Origin: Selenomonas sp.
GTDB taxonomy: Bacteria; Bacillota_C; Negativicutes; Selenomonadales; Selenomonadaceae
DNA length: 53,479 nucleotides
NCBI RefSeq assembly: GCF_024693525.1
Contig: NZ_JAILKR010000015.1
Coordinates: forward strand, 1 to 53,479
Direction of reading: 5' to 3'
Part shown: positions 1 to 8,900 of the stretch, in pieces
Numbering within the stretch: position 1 is the first letter of the stretch
How the letters are laid out: each line of letters opens with the position of its first letter
Position numbers and translations under genes: made by a program
The notes under the pieces: generated by a model
The model's input: the letters and a program-made list of their open reading frames with translations, nothing else
Databases searched by the model: none
What the model was told of the DNA's origin: nothing

Positions 1-193
1 CCGCTAGGGACAGTGCCATAAACGAAGCGTTTGATGTTTTTCGTGAAGAACGAAATTTTTATCCTCACCGTTCGTCGAAAAATTGCTACCGTTCAAGCGA
101 AGCGCGTTTTGCAACTTTTTCGATGCTTAATTAAGGATAAAAATTTCGTTTAGAAAAACATCTCCCGCGTAGTGTTGGCACTGCCCCTAGCGG
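1..193. repeat. Nested long inverted repeat (possible MITE or structured intergenic element)
   Basis: Three pairs of arms are nested in 193 bases. 1-18 pairs with 176-193 with one mismatch (CCGCTAGGGACAGTGCCA against TGGCACTGCCCCTAGCGG). 33-65 pairs with 134-162 with a small internal loop. 76-86 pairs with 111-122 with a one-base bulge. No open reading frame of note lies inside. The organisation resembles a non-autonomous palindromic element or a large structured RNA; which one cannot be told from a single copy. The left flank is cut by the window start, so a target-site duplication cannot be tested. Confidence 0.6.
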
Positions 194-373
194 CGGCGAA
201 GAGCTGCTTCGAATAAGGCTACACTAACCGATAAACTGTAATTTATGAAATCTTATGAGGAGACTTTTTGTGGGTAGGAATTTGACGAAATAGCGTAGAA
301 CGTGTATTATGAGAACTTAGAAAAGGATTAGAAAAAATGGAAGGAATCGTGATATCTTACAAGAGGAGTTACT
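194..373. other. Intergenic region upstream of the two-TM protein gene
   Basis: This AT-rich stretch joins the inverted repeat to the first gene. The only clear element is the GAGGAG ribosome-binding sequence just before the ATG at 374. An ATG at 337 opens a 67-codon frame that overlaps the following gene in another frame and has no convincing Shine-Dalgarno, so I treat it as non-coding. No confident promoter was picked out. Confidence 0.4.
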
Positions 374-793
374 ATGAGAAAGGAAAAGAATCGGCAACGC
401 TGTACGAGGAAAGAGAGTTTCTTTATCCTATCGGTAGCCTTCCTGTTCCTGGTGGCAGTAGCGGCTGTGGGTGTATCACAGTTTCCTGTGGGAAGAGAAC
501 TGATGGTATCGCAGCATGTAACGGCGGCGGCCTCGTATGATGGCCCTCGGATTGTGGGAGGCGTTGTGCCGGGGGAAACAGTGCGAGCTGAGGAAAAGTC
601 CGGGGAGGATAAAGGAAACGACCCGATATTCTTGAGCTGGGAATTTATCAATGGACTATTTGCCATTATCATCGTGCTGGAGTTTGTCATTTTTCCCATT
701 CTGTTTTGGATGTGGTTCAGTCCGGGCAGCTGTGAATTGGATGAAAACGAAGAGGAGGATTCCGAAGGGGAATCTTTACCGGATAAAAAATAG
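374..793 (+). CDS. Hypothetical membrane protein with two transmembrane segments
   Basis: The 139-residue protein is not recognised. The N-terminus is very basic (KEKNRQRCTRKES), followed by a hydrophobic segment at about residues 16-35. A polar middle of about 55 residues leads to a second hydrophobic segment at about 92-113 (FAIIIVLEFVIFPILFWMWF). The tail is strongly acidic (DENEEEDSEGE). This suggests a small bitopic or hairpin inner-membrane protein. The start was chosen for the GAGGAG sequence about seven bases upstream. It stands alone, ending in a terminator shared with the convergent gene. Confidence 0.6.
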   Translation: MRKEKNRQRCTRKESFFILSVAFLFLVAVAAVGVSQFPVGRELMVSQHVTAAASYDGPRIVGGVVPGETVRAEEKSGEDKGNDPIFLSWEFINGLFAIIIVLEFVIFPILFWMWFSPGSCELDENEEEDSEGESLPDKK

Positions 794-828
794 ACCTTGT
801 GGATTTTCGTATCCACAAGGTCTATTTT
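789..828. terminator. Bidirectional rho-independent terminator
   Basis: A perfect hairpin (AATAGACCTTGTGGAT with ATCCACAAGGTCTATT) is flanked by A-run and T-run, so it can end transcription from both the upstream plus-strand gene and the convergent minus-strand transferase gene. Confidence 0.85.
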
Positions 829-837
829 TGTCTGGCA

Positions 838-2673
838 TTATTTTTCTTCGGTGCCGGCAGGGTCTTCCAGCAAGGGATGCTGTCCGAGCATTGTCGTCAG
901 ATTGTTGCGGTGGAAACCGTAGGAGAAGCTGGCGAAATCCTGCTCTGGGTTGTAGCGGGCCGATGGTGCATTTAGCAGACCGCAAATCATATCGTAGAGC
1001 ATGTCATTGGTGAAGTAACGGCTCTGATGCATGCGAAGGGCGTTGGTATGGCTTGGCATGATCTGTTGATAAGATGGCGAGAGGTACGTCCACATGGGGA
1101 TGCGTACCATGTCGAAACTGAATACATCCGGGTTGTGGGAAATCTCAATGTTTTCGCCATGGTCGGAGAAGTATACCATCGCCTGCAGGTTCAAGTTCTT
1201 CTGAGCATAGTCGAAAATCTGTGAAAGAATATAGTCGGTATAGAGAATGCTGTTTGCGTAGGACTGAACGGAAGAAACCGTAGAATCGCCTTCGGCAGTT
1301 TCAAACTTATTGAACTCACTGGGGTAGCGGTTGTTGTAGTAAATATGGCTGCCCATGATATGGAGGACAATGAAGTTGTTCTTTGACGGGTCAACCTGGG
1401 TCAGATACTGCAGCAGGGCTTCGTCGTATTTGTCCGAGAAGTTATAGGAGTCATCGGTCCATTCTGCGTGGTCGGCTGTCTTAGCCACCAGGGTGATGGC
1501 GCTGTCGTACTGGCCATAGCGTCCCTGGTTGCTGAACCACCAGGTTTCATACCCGGCTTTCTTAGCCACATCGACGATGGAGGCGGAGTCGAAGAACTCC
1601 TTGCCGTTGTACTGGCTCTGTTCCGTCAGGGCCCGCTGCAGTACCGGAACCGTCTGGGACCAAGAGGAGTAGACGTTGTCGAATTTCAGGAAGTTCGACG
1701 AATCGTTAGCGAATTTATCGCTGAGCCATGGCGTATCCTCATAGGGGAACGATGGTGTATAGGCCTTCATATAGTTGCGGGAGGCCGATTCGCCAATGAC
1801 TACGATGACAGTACCCGGCAGTTTCGTGGGCAGGGTCATATTCCGGTCAATCATCAGACTGTTTAACCGTTCATCATGGCCGACGCTGTATTCCTGGGTT
1901 TGGTCTACATAGGAAATGACATCGTTCCAAAGGTCGGCAACGGAAGTCTGCGGCAGATACCAGCCTTCAGCGGCAATCATGGCGATAGTAAGGAAAGACA
2001 AGGCTCCCATGCGGCCCGCCGTGGTATCCTCGGCCAGCGTGCGGCGGCCAAATTCTCGATGGCAGTGATAGCAGCCATAAAGGAACAGGGCAAAGCCGGC
2101 AAAAATGAGGAGCGTCGGCAGCAGGCCAAGATTTGACTGGATGAAGTCAATGCTTTCCCGATAGTTAGTCAAATACAGCGCCATAAGAGACGCTGGGGAG
2201 AGACAATGCCAAAAGAGGCAGTAATAGGTAATCTGGATAAAAGGAATGACAAGGCAGAGAAAATTCAGCACGGACATAAAAGCCGCAGTGATTTTTTCAT
2301 ATCCCAGCCGGAACAATGCCCCCTCCAAAGCCATGAGGAGAACAAAGCCAGCGGTACCGACCACAAAGTCAAAACAGATTTTTGACTGGTACCAAACGGA
2401 ATGGTAGGTCCACTGGTACAGCAAGGGAAAGGTGATACACCAGATCACACCGGTCAGCAGGTTTGGCAGGGCAGCTTTGCTGAAGATACTGACTCTAGTG
2501 CCGTATTGTACGAGGACTAGGGCGGCAAGTACCGGAATTAGGATGGGCATAAAGTATTTGGCACCCATATCCTGGCCGAAGTCAATATAGGCTGCAATCA
2601 AGCAGACAAAATAGGCGGCAGCAGCCGCCAACCAGCGGATAAATCTGTCCTGGTTCATCGAAATATGTTTCAT
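838..2673 (-). CDS. Phosphoethanolamine transferase (EptA/CptA-like, sulfatase superfamily)
   Basis: This 611-residue inner-membrane enzyme is predicted to move phosphoethanolamine from phosphatidylethanolamine to lipid A, LPS core or another envelope glycan. Residues 1-245 hold several hydrophobic segments. The periplasmic alkaline-phosphatase-like domain follows: VIGES at 292-296 (nucleophile region), HIMGSH...RYP at 438-451 and FSDHGE at 502-507 (metal and substrate motifs of the family). The nucleophile position directly after GE is Ser296, where EptA-type enzymes have Thr. Length and order fit the family. An AGAAGGAAGA sequence precedes the start. It is a monocistron divergent from ohrR. 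Acceptor specificity cannot be read from sequence; such enzymes can alter sensitivity to cationic peptides. Confidence 0.85.
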   Translation of the reverse strand: MKHISMNQDRFIRWLAAAAAYFVCLIAAYIDFGQDMGAKYFMPILIPVLAALVLVQYGTRVSIFSKAALPNLLTGVIWCITFPLLYQWTYHSVWYQSKICFDFVVGTAGFVLLMALEGALFRLGYEKITAAFMSVLNFLCLVIPFIQITYYCLFWHCLSPASLMALYLTNYRESIDFIQSNLGLLPTLLIFAGFALFLYGCYHCHREFGRRTLAEDTTAGRMGALSFLTIAMIAAEGWYLPQTSVADLWNDVISYVDQTQEYSVGHDERLNSLMIDRNMTLPTKLPGTVIVVIGESASRNYMKAYTPSFPYEDTPWLSDKFANDSSNFLKFDNVYSSWSQTVPVLQRALTEQSQYNGKEFFDSASIVDVAKKAGYETWWFSNQGRYGQYDSAITLVAKTADHAEWTDDSYNFSDKYDEALLQYLTQVDPSKNNFIVLHIMGSHIYYNNRYPSEFNKFETAEGDSTVSSVQSYANSILYTDYILSQIFDYAQKNLNLQAMVYFSDHGENIEISHNPDVFSFDMVRIPMWTYLSPSYQQIMPSHTNALRMHQSRYFTNDMLYDMICGLLNAPSARYNPEQDFASFSYGFHRNNLTTMLGQHPLLEDPAGTEEK

Positions 2674-2827
2674 AGCGTGGTTATCTTCCTTCTACTATAT
2701 TAATAAAAAGTAAAAACTAATGATAATTCTACATGAAATAGAGTATTTCGTCAATTTGGCCTTTTCTTGACTTTTGAATGGGGAGTAAGTAAAATTGACG
2801 ATAGAAAGAGCAAAGTGAGGATTTGTC

Positions 2828-3289
2828 ATGGAAAAGCTAGATTCGTTACGCTTGGAAGATCAGCTATGCTTCCCGCTCTATGCCTGCTCTCGCGAGATTA
2901 TTAAGATATACCGTCCCCATATGGACAAACTGGGGCTCACGTATACGCAATACATTACGATGGTCGTTTTGTGGGAAGATGGCAGAATAAGTGTTAAAGA
3001 GTTGGGAAAGAAACTCCATCTTGATTCTGGCACACTTACGCCACTGCTGAAGAAACTGGAAAACAAGGGGTATTTGAAGCGGGAGCGTTCCCGGCAGGAT
3101 GAACGTGTCGTTATCGCCTGCCTCACGGATGAGGGCCGGAAGCTGCGGCAGATAGCTGCAGATGTTCCTCGGGCAATGCACGAACAAACGGCAGCGTTTG
3201 GGCAAAGTGATGCCAAGGAACTTTATGGATTGCTATATAAGCTGATGGCTTTTTTGGAAAATCTCAACAGCGAGGAAAATAAAAAATAA
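2828..3289 (+). CDS. ohrR: OhrR-type MarR family peroxide-sensing repressor
   Basis: The 153-residue winged-helix regulator closely matches the OhrR subgroup: DQLCFPLYACSREI near the N-terminus, LGLTYTQYITMVVLWE, and the DNA-binding helix region LHLDSGTLTPLLKKLE followed by the DERVV wing. Cys14 in LCF sits where the peroxide-sensing cysteine of OhrR lies. In the family, oxidation of this cysteine releases DNA and derepresses an organic hydroperoxide reductase gene. No ohr peroxidase gene is adjacent, so its targets are elsewhere or are the divergent transferase gene. A terminator follows directly. MarR subgroup assignment is strong; the target is unknown. Confidence 0.85.
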   Translation: MEKLDSLRLEDQLCFPLYACSREIIKIYRPHMDKLGLTYTQYITMVVLWEDGRISVKELGKKLHLDSGTLTPLLKKLENKGYLKRERSRQDERVVIACLTDEGRKLRQIAADVPRAMHEQTAAFGQSDAKELYGLLYKLMAFLENLNSEENKK

Positions 3290-3306
3290 AAAATACCGAT
3301 TGGAGT

Positions 3307-3337
3307 AGGAGCAGCAGGGGCTCCTGCTCTTTTTGGT
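3307..3337 (+). terminator. Rho-independent terminator after ohrR
   Basis: A GC-rich hairpin (AGGAGCAG with CTGCTCCT-type pairing around a short loop) is followed by TTTTT. It separates ohrR from the nrdD promoter region. Confidence 0.75.
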
Positions 3338-3392
3338 ATCATTTATGACCGGATTTGGGAGATTTGGTCATTGCCATCTGAGAGGTTCTTTG

Positions 3393-3439
3393 GTACAATA
3401 TATACCGTTACGACAATATTAAACCACAATATATAGGGG
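3393..3439 (+). promoter_or_regulatory. Tandem NrdR boxes upstream of nrdD
   Basis: Two near-palindromic 16-base sites lie at 3393-3408 (GTACAATATATACCGT) and 3424-3439 (CCACAATATATAGGGG). Both carry the core CAATATATA of the NrdR box consensus acaCwAtATaTwGwgt, and their starts are exactly 31 bases apart, three helical turns, as is typical for the ribonucleotide reductase repressor NrdR. They place this gene in the NrdR regulon. Confidence 0.85.
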
Positions 3440-3463
3440 GAGGCGTCAAGGAATACCGCATAT

Positions 3464-3484
3464 ATGGGAGCGGTATCCGAGTAG
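3464..3484 (+). other. Possible six-codon leader cistron before nrdD
   Basis: An ATG at 3464 opens a six-codon frame (MGAVSE) ending in TAG three bases before the nrdD ATG. The nrdD start itself has no good Shine-Dalgarno, and the strong GGGGGAGG lies about 45 bases upstream across a small hairpin (ATACCGC with GCGGTAT, 3453-3475). Coupled translation is possible but unproven. Confidence 0.25.
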
Positions 3485-3487
3485 TCT

Positions 3488-5746
3488 ATGAACTTAAAAA
3501 CAGTTACGAAACGTTCTGGCCATACCGTGGCCTATAATCGTGAAAAGATTTTCAATGCCATTGCCGGTGCCAACGTGGATGGTGGCAATAAAATGACCGA
3601 CAAGGATATCGATGAGGTAACCAGTCAGGTCGAATGGGATATCCAGGACCGCGAAAATGTCAGCGTGGAGGAAATCCAGGACATCGTTGAGCAGGAGCTC
3701 ATGAAATACGATTTCTATGATGTGGCGAAAAAGTATATCACCTATCGCCAGAAGCATGCGGAGCGCCGTGCCGCGCAGAAACATTTGATGAATTCCTATC
3801 GGGATATTTTCTTTGCCGATTCGGTGGACGTTGACCTCAAGCGCGATAACGCGAATATCAACACCGATGCCTCCATGGGTATCATGCTGAAACTCGGTGC
3901 GGAAGGTTCGAAGCACTTTGTGGACAACTATGTGCTGACGGATGAATTCCGTGAGGCAGACAAAGAGAACTGGATTCACATCCATGATAAGGATTTCTCC
4001 CTTATTACCTTTAACTGCTGTCAGATTGATCTGTTGAAGCTGTTCCATGGCGGTTTTTCCACGGGCCATGGTTTCCTGCGTGAGCCAAACTCCATCCGTG
4101 CTTATGCCAGCCTGGCCTGCATCGCGATTCAGAGCAACCAGAATGACATGTTCGGCGGCCAGTCCATCAATGCCTTTGACTATGCTATGGCCGAAGGCGT
4201 CCGCAAGTCCTTCCGCAAAGCAGTGATTGACGAGGCTTACAAAGCTCTGCGCTATCAGCTGGCCCAGGATATCGGCAGTGAAAGCGAGTTCAAACAGGAA
4301 TTCAAAAAGGTGATGGCCTTTGATTCCTGCCGCTATACGGAAACCATGGAGAATGAGGGAGCACAGCGTTCCATTGCCGCTATCAAGACGGCAGTGACAA
4401 CTCTGCTGGCAGAAGTCTATCACAAAGAACTGGCAGACCTTGACCGAATCGTTTCGGTCATTTATCAGCTGGCCTGCGAAGATGTGGTGGAAGAGACGCA
4501 TCAGGCCATGGAGGCACTCATCCACAACTTCAATACCCTGCACAGCCGTGCCGGTGCCCAGGTTCCCTTCAGCTCCATTAACTACGGTATGGATACGTCG
4601 CCGGAAGGCCGTCTGGCTGTCCGGGAAGTGTTAAATGCCATCTGGTCGGGACTGGGCAATGGCGAAACGCCGATATTCCCTATTTCGGTATTCCAGCTCA
4701 AGGCTGGTGTCAACTACAATCCGGAAGACCCGAACTATGACCTGTTCCTGCAGGCCTGCAAGACCAGTGCTAAGCGCCTATTCCCGAACTTCGTCAACAT
4801 CGATGCGCCGTACAATCTGCAGTATTACAAACCGGGGGATTACAACAGCGTGGTGGCAACGATGGGCTGCCGCACCCGCGTTATGAGCAACATCAATGGC
4901 CCGGAGGAATCCGGCAGCCGTGGCAACTTTGCCTTCACGACCATCAACCTGCCGAAGCTGGCCTTGGAGTCGAAGGGCGACATGGATAAATTCTGGCAGC
5001 TGTTTGACAAATATATCCAGATAAGCCATGATTATCTGCTGGAGCGCCTGCATGTCATCGAACAGAAACACGTCTATAACTACCCGTTCCTCATGGGCCA
5101 GGGGGTTTGGATGGACAGCGACAAATTGTCCAATGATGACAGCATCAAGGATGTTCTTAAGCATGCGTCCTATTCCATTGGTTTCTGCGGCCTGGCCGAG
5201 TGCCTTAAAGCGCTTACGGGCAAGCATCACGGCGAAAGCGCTGAGGCGCAGGAACTGGGCCTTAAGATTGTCGGGCACCTGCGGGCGGCAACGGATAAAT
5301 ATACGGAAGATGAGCATATGAACTGGTCGACGTTTGGCACGCCGGCAGAATCAACGGCAGGCCAGTTCCAGCGCAGCAACCGCAAGAAATACGGCGTCAT
5401 TGAGGGCGTTACGGACCGCGACTACATGACGAACTCCAGTCATGTCCCGGTATACTATCCGATAAAAGCCATCGATAAAATCCGTATTGAGGCACCGTAC
5501 CACGCCCTTGAAAATGCTGGACATATTGCCTACATCGAGATGGATGGCGATCCGACCAAAAACGTCAAAGCATTTGAGAATGTAGTCCGTGCTATGCACG
5601 ACGCCGATATGGGTTACTTTTCCATCAACCATCCGGTTGACCGTGACCCAGTATGCGGCTACACCGGCATCATCGAAAACGAATGCCCCCATTGCCATCG
5701 TAAAGAAGTTGGCACCGGCCGCTTCACGATAAAACGCATGAAGTAA
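3488..5746 (+). CDS. nrdD: Anaerobic (class III) ribonucleoside-triphosphate reductase homologue lacking the glycyl-radical loop
   Basis: The 752-residue protein has an N-terminal ATP-cone (about 3-95). The NrdD barrel carries FNCC at 175-178, MGCRTR with the predicted thiyl cysteine Cys461, and GNFAFTTINLP at 479-489. The C-terminus reads DPVCGY...ECPHCHRKE and ends at KRMK. Class III enzymes normally continue with an RxxGYL glycyl-radical segment of some 30 residues; none is present here in any frame before the terminator. The first cysteine of the zinc ribbon is also Asp720. No nrdG activase gene is adjacent. The frame is otherwise intact and sits behind NrdR boxes. It may be an inactive or regulatory paralogue, or need a radical domain supplied in trans. 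The family call is firm; activity is uncertain. Confidence 0.9.
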   Translation: MNLKTVTKRSGHTVAYNREKIFNAIAGANVDGGNKMTDKDIDEVTSQVEWDIQDRENVSVEEIQDIVEQELMKYDFYDVAKKYITYRQKHAERRAAQKHLMNSYRDIFFADSVDVDLKRDNANINTDASMGIMLKLGAEGSKHFVDNYVLTDEFREADKENWIHIHDKDFSLITFNCCQIDLLKLFHGGFSTGHGFLREPNSIRAYASLACIAIQSNQNDMFGGQSINAFDYAMAEGVRKSFRKAVIDEAYKALRYQLAQDIGSESEFKQEFKKVMAFDSCRYTETMENEGAQRSIAAIKTAVTTLLAEVYHKELADLDRIVSVIYQLACEDVVEETHQAMEALIHNFNTLHSRAGAQVPFSSINYGMDTSPEGRLAVREVLNAIWSGLGNGETPIFPISVFQLKAGVNYNPEDPNYDLFLQACKTSAKRLFPNFVNIDAPYNLQYYKPGDYNSVVATMGCRTRVMSNINGPEESGSRGNFAFTTINLPKLALESKGDMDKFWQLFDKYIQISHDYLLERLHVIEQKHVYNYPFLMGQGVWMDSDKLSNDDSIKDVLKHASYSIGFCGLAECLKALTGKHHGESAEAQELGLKIVGHLRAATDKYTEDEHMNWSTFGTPAESTAGQFQRSNRKKYGVIEGVTDRDYMTNSSHVPVYYPIKAIDKIRIEAPYHALENAGHIAYIEMDGDPTKNVKAFENVVRAMHDADMGYFSINHPVDRDPVCGYTGIIENECPHCHRKEVGTGRFTIKRMK

Positions 5747-5770
5747 ATAAAAAAGCTCCTTATGAGAATA

Positions 5771-5823
5771 AAACCTCCCCCTATGAGTGACAGTAAAAAT
5801 GTCATCATAGGGGGAGGTTTTTA
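5771..5823 (+). terminator. Strong rho-independent terminator after nrdD
   Basis: A 16-base perfect stem (AAACCTCCCCCTATGA with TCATAGGGGGAGGTTT) extends inward by TGAC/GTCA and is followed by TTTTT. It closely follows the early nrdD stop, so nothing is co-transcribed with nrdD. Confidence 0.9.
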
Positions 5824-5958
5824 CGTCCGCTTGATCACCTGGGAGTAGTGGCTATTTTATCAAAACTTTGTTCGCATTTTTTGAGGAATTTACAATGTTT
5901 TTGTCGAATTATGAAAATATAACATAAATTTTGCGAATGTAGGGAAGGTAGCGTCAAT

Positions 5959-8900
5959 ATGAAGGAACGGAGATTAAAGACAGCAGTGGCAACATGGTTG
6001 ACAGCGGGAGTGTTTATCGTGCAACCACCGATAGGATTAGCCGCAGCTATAGAGGCAGATCAAAAAGCACCGATGGCAAATCGTCCAATGGTTATGGAGA
6101 CGTCTAATCATTTGCCCTTAGTAAATATAACGACGCCAACGCCTGGTGGGGTGTCGCGAAATTTATATAGTATGTTTGATATCCCCAAAAGTGGTGTCGT
6201 CTTAAATAATGCAACAACTATGACGAATACTAAACTAGCAGGCTGGATTAACAAAAATCCATTTCTGTTAGGTGGAGCGGCAAAGATTATTGTCAATGAG
6301 GTAACAAGTCTCCGGCCGACAAATATCAAGGGCTTTTTAGAAGTAGCAGGGAACAAGGCCAGTGTAGTTATAGCTAATCCAAATGGCATTACCGTAAATG
6401 GAGGGGGATTCATTAATACAGGAAGTGCGTTGTTGACAACAGGAAAGTCACAGTATGATGGTATTGGTAATTTGCAGGACATTCGCGTATCGCAGGGGAA
6501 TGTGGTAGTGGATGGGAATGGACTCAACGGTCGTGAGGCCGATAGTGTGAGTATTTATGCGCGGGCGGCTGAGATAAATGCAGGTTTGTGGGCTGATTAT
6601 CTGAAAGTAGTGACTGGCAGTAATTCTATAAACATGAATACAGGTGAGATTGTACCTATAGCTGCTGAGGGGAAGAAACCGGAAGTTTCCTTGGATATTG
6701 CATCTATAGGTGGAATGTATGCCGGCGTTATCTCATTAGTGGGGACGGAAAAGGGATTAGGCGTTAATTTGAAGGGGACAATTGCAGCTTCGCAAGTATT
6801 GTCCATAGATACCGATGGAACGTTGCATGTTGCAGGCACGGGATGTAGTGAAGGCAATACAGAAATAAAGGCTGATGTAGTAGATAATCAAGGTGTGATA
6901 ACGGCTAATAAAGGGCTGTTGGTGCAAGGAAGAAAAATTGAAAATCATGAAGGCGGTAAGCTTGCTGGTGATGTCATCACATTGAAAAGCCAGTCTCTAA
7001 ATAATCTTCGGAATGAGGAAAAAGAGCATCATTTGCAAGAAGAACAACGAAAGTTGGAAGAAAAACAAAAAGAATTAGAGGATGCGTATGCACAGGATGT
7101 AACGGTATATACGAATGATGCGCAAATCACAGCGTATGAAAAGGATATTAAAGCCGCAACGGTAAATTATGATGAACAGTTGGCAAAAGTTAAAGAAGCA
7201 CGAAGAGAACTAGAGGAGCATTCTGCGGGAATTATTCAGGCTGAAAAGTCCTTAAATATTGAGGCAGATGCGGTACGTAATTCGGCAGGAGCATCAATGA
7301 CCAGTAATAACGAGATTAATATACAGGGAAAGTCTGTGCTCAATCGTGGTGCGTTGATACTAGCTGAGGAAAGTGTCAAGATTCATGCTGATGAGATTCA
7401 AAATAAAAATGAAACATTTTCTATGAGAAGAGAGGCATCAGAATTACAGAAAAATCCACGGCGTATCCGTATTGACCAAGGGGGACATAGAGAGCAGGGA
7501 AAGGTTTTTGATGCGGAAGAATTCCAAAACTTGGATAGCGGCTATGGCGCAAGCCACAAAAATGTTTCAGGAGCGATTCATGATTATACAATAATCGATA
7601 GCAGTTCACAGACTTCAGAGGATAAAGTAACGCTAAATCAGCCTGCAAAGCTCGCAGCAGGGAAGGACATGACATTGCAGGGGAATGTTCAGAATGATAA
7701 TAGCTGGCTGACAGCAACGGATACAATTACGATAAAAGGAAATTTCAAACAAGAGGGAGCACAAAAGCAAGTGCGTACCGTAACTTTTGGGACAACACAG
7801 GGGAGTTATACGTATAAGCGAAAATTCCCGCATAAATCCAGGCGGAGAGGGTATGGTGCTGTGACTTTTATGACGCCGCAGATAGAATTGTCTGAACCGT
7901 CAGGGATTACAATGCCCGATGTAGAAAAAGCACATGAAGAAATTGAAAAAGCCATTGATCCGTTTCAGTTGAAACGGGTTACAGCAGAATATGTGCCGGA
8001 AAAACGACAACGTTATACGGATAAAAAAGAAGTTCTGTCATCTGAGTATATGAAAAAAGAGCGCCTTTATGACCCGCAGCGCATTGCCGGAGAAATAGCA
8101 AGTGTTTCAGACGCGCGTCACTTAGATGGTGTTACGGGAATGGTGCAGGCAAAGAATATTTACATCGTAGGAGATGAAATTGAAAATAATGGTGCTATTG
8201 TCGCGGAAAATGCAACGATGCAGGGCGTAAATATACAGCATCATGGTGTCATGACAGGAAATACTTTGCAGTTGGATGCGAAAGGAAATTTAACCATTAC
8301 GGGCAAAATTGATGGAGACAAGCGCGTTAGCCTGTCTGGTCGTGATGTGACAATCAAGAGTATGGTATCACAATACAAAAATCAAGATACACTCAATCAG
8401 ATTGCGGCAATAGGTGTTGAGGAGGAGAATGGAGAACTTTCGATAAAAGCGGAAAAGGATATAAAAATCCAAGGGGCAGCTTTAAATTCGATGGGAACTA
8501 CTCAGCTTGAAGCAGGGAAGGACATTACCCTTGTTACGCAGAACCTTCATAGTCAGAAAGATATGACCGTTGATTCAGATAATTATTTGCGCACTAGTCG
8601 GGATAAGGTGTTATCCACCCAGATACAGGCGCAGGGGGATATCGTGATTGATGCAGGTCAGGATATGACGGCTGATGCTTCATATTTGGGAAGTCAAAAT
8701 GGGAATATTACTATCAGGGCTGGTAAGGGAATAAATTTACAGGCTGGTAAAGATAAAAGTCATGACCAGTATAGTTTGCAACATAAGGAAAATGGTTTGC
8801 TATCTAGAACGAAAACGTTAACGAGAAGTGATAGTGAACAGGAAAATGTCGTAGGGACAAGTCTAAGTGGAAAAAATGTGATGCTGGATTCTACGGGCTC

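Noticed and set aside
337..540. 67-codon plus-strand frame before the two-TM protein gene
   Set aside because: It overlaps the better-supported gene in another frame and lacks a proper Shine-Dalgarno.
3494..4543. 349-codon open frame on the minus strand
   Set aside because: It lies wholly antisense to nrdD in a GC-biased coding region and shows no domain pattern or ribosome-binding site.
5700..5823. A frameshift that would restore the glycyl-radical end of NrdD
   Set aside because: I read the other two plus-strand frames up to the terminator: neither contains an RxxGYL-like segment or anything resembling the missing tail.
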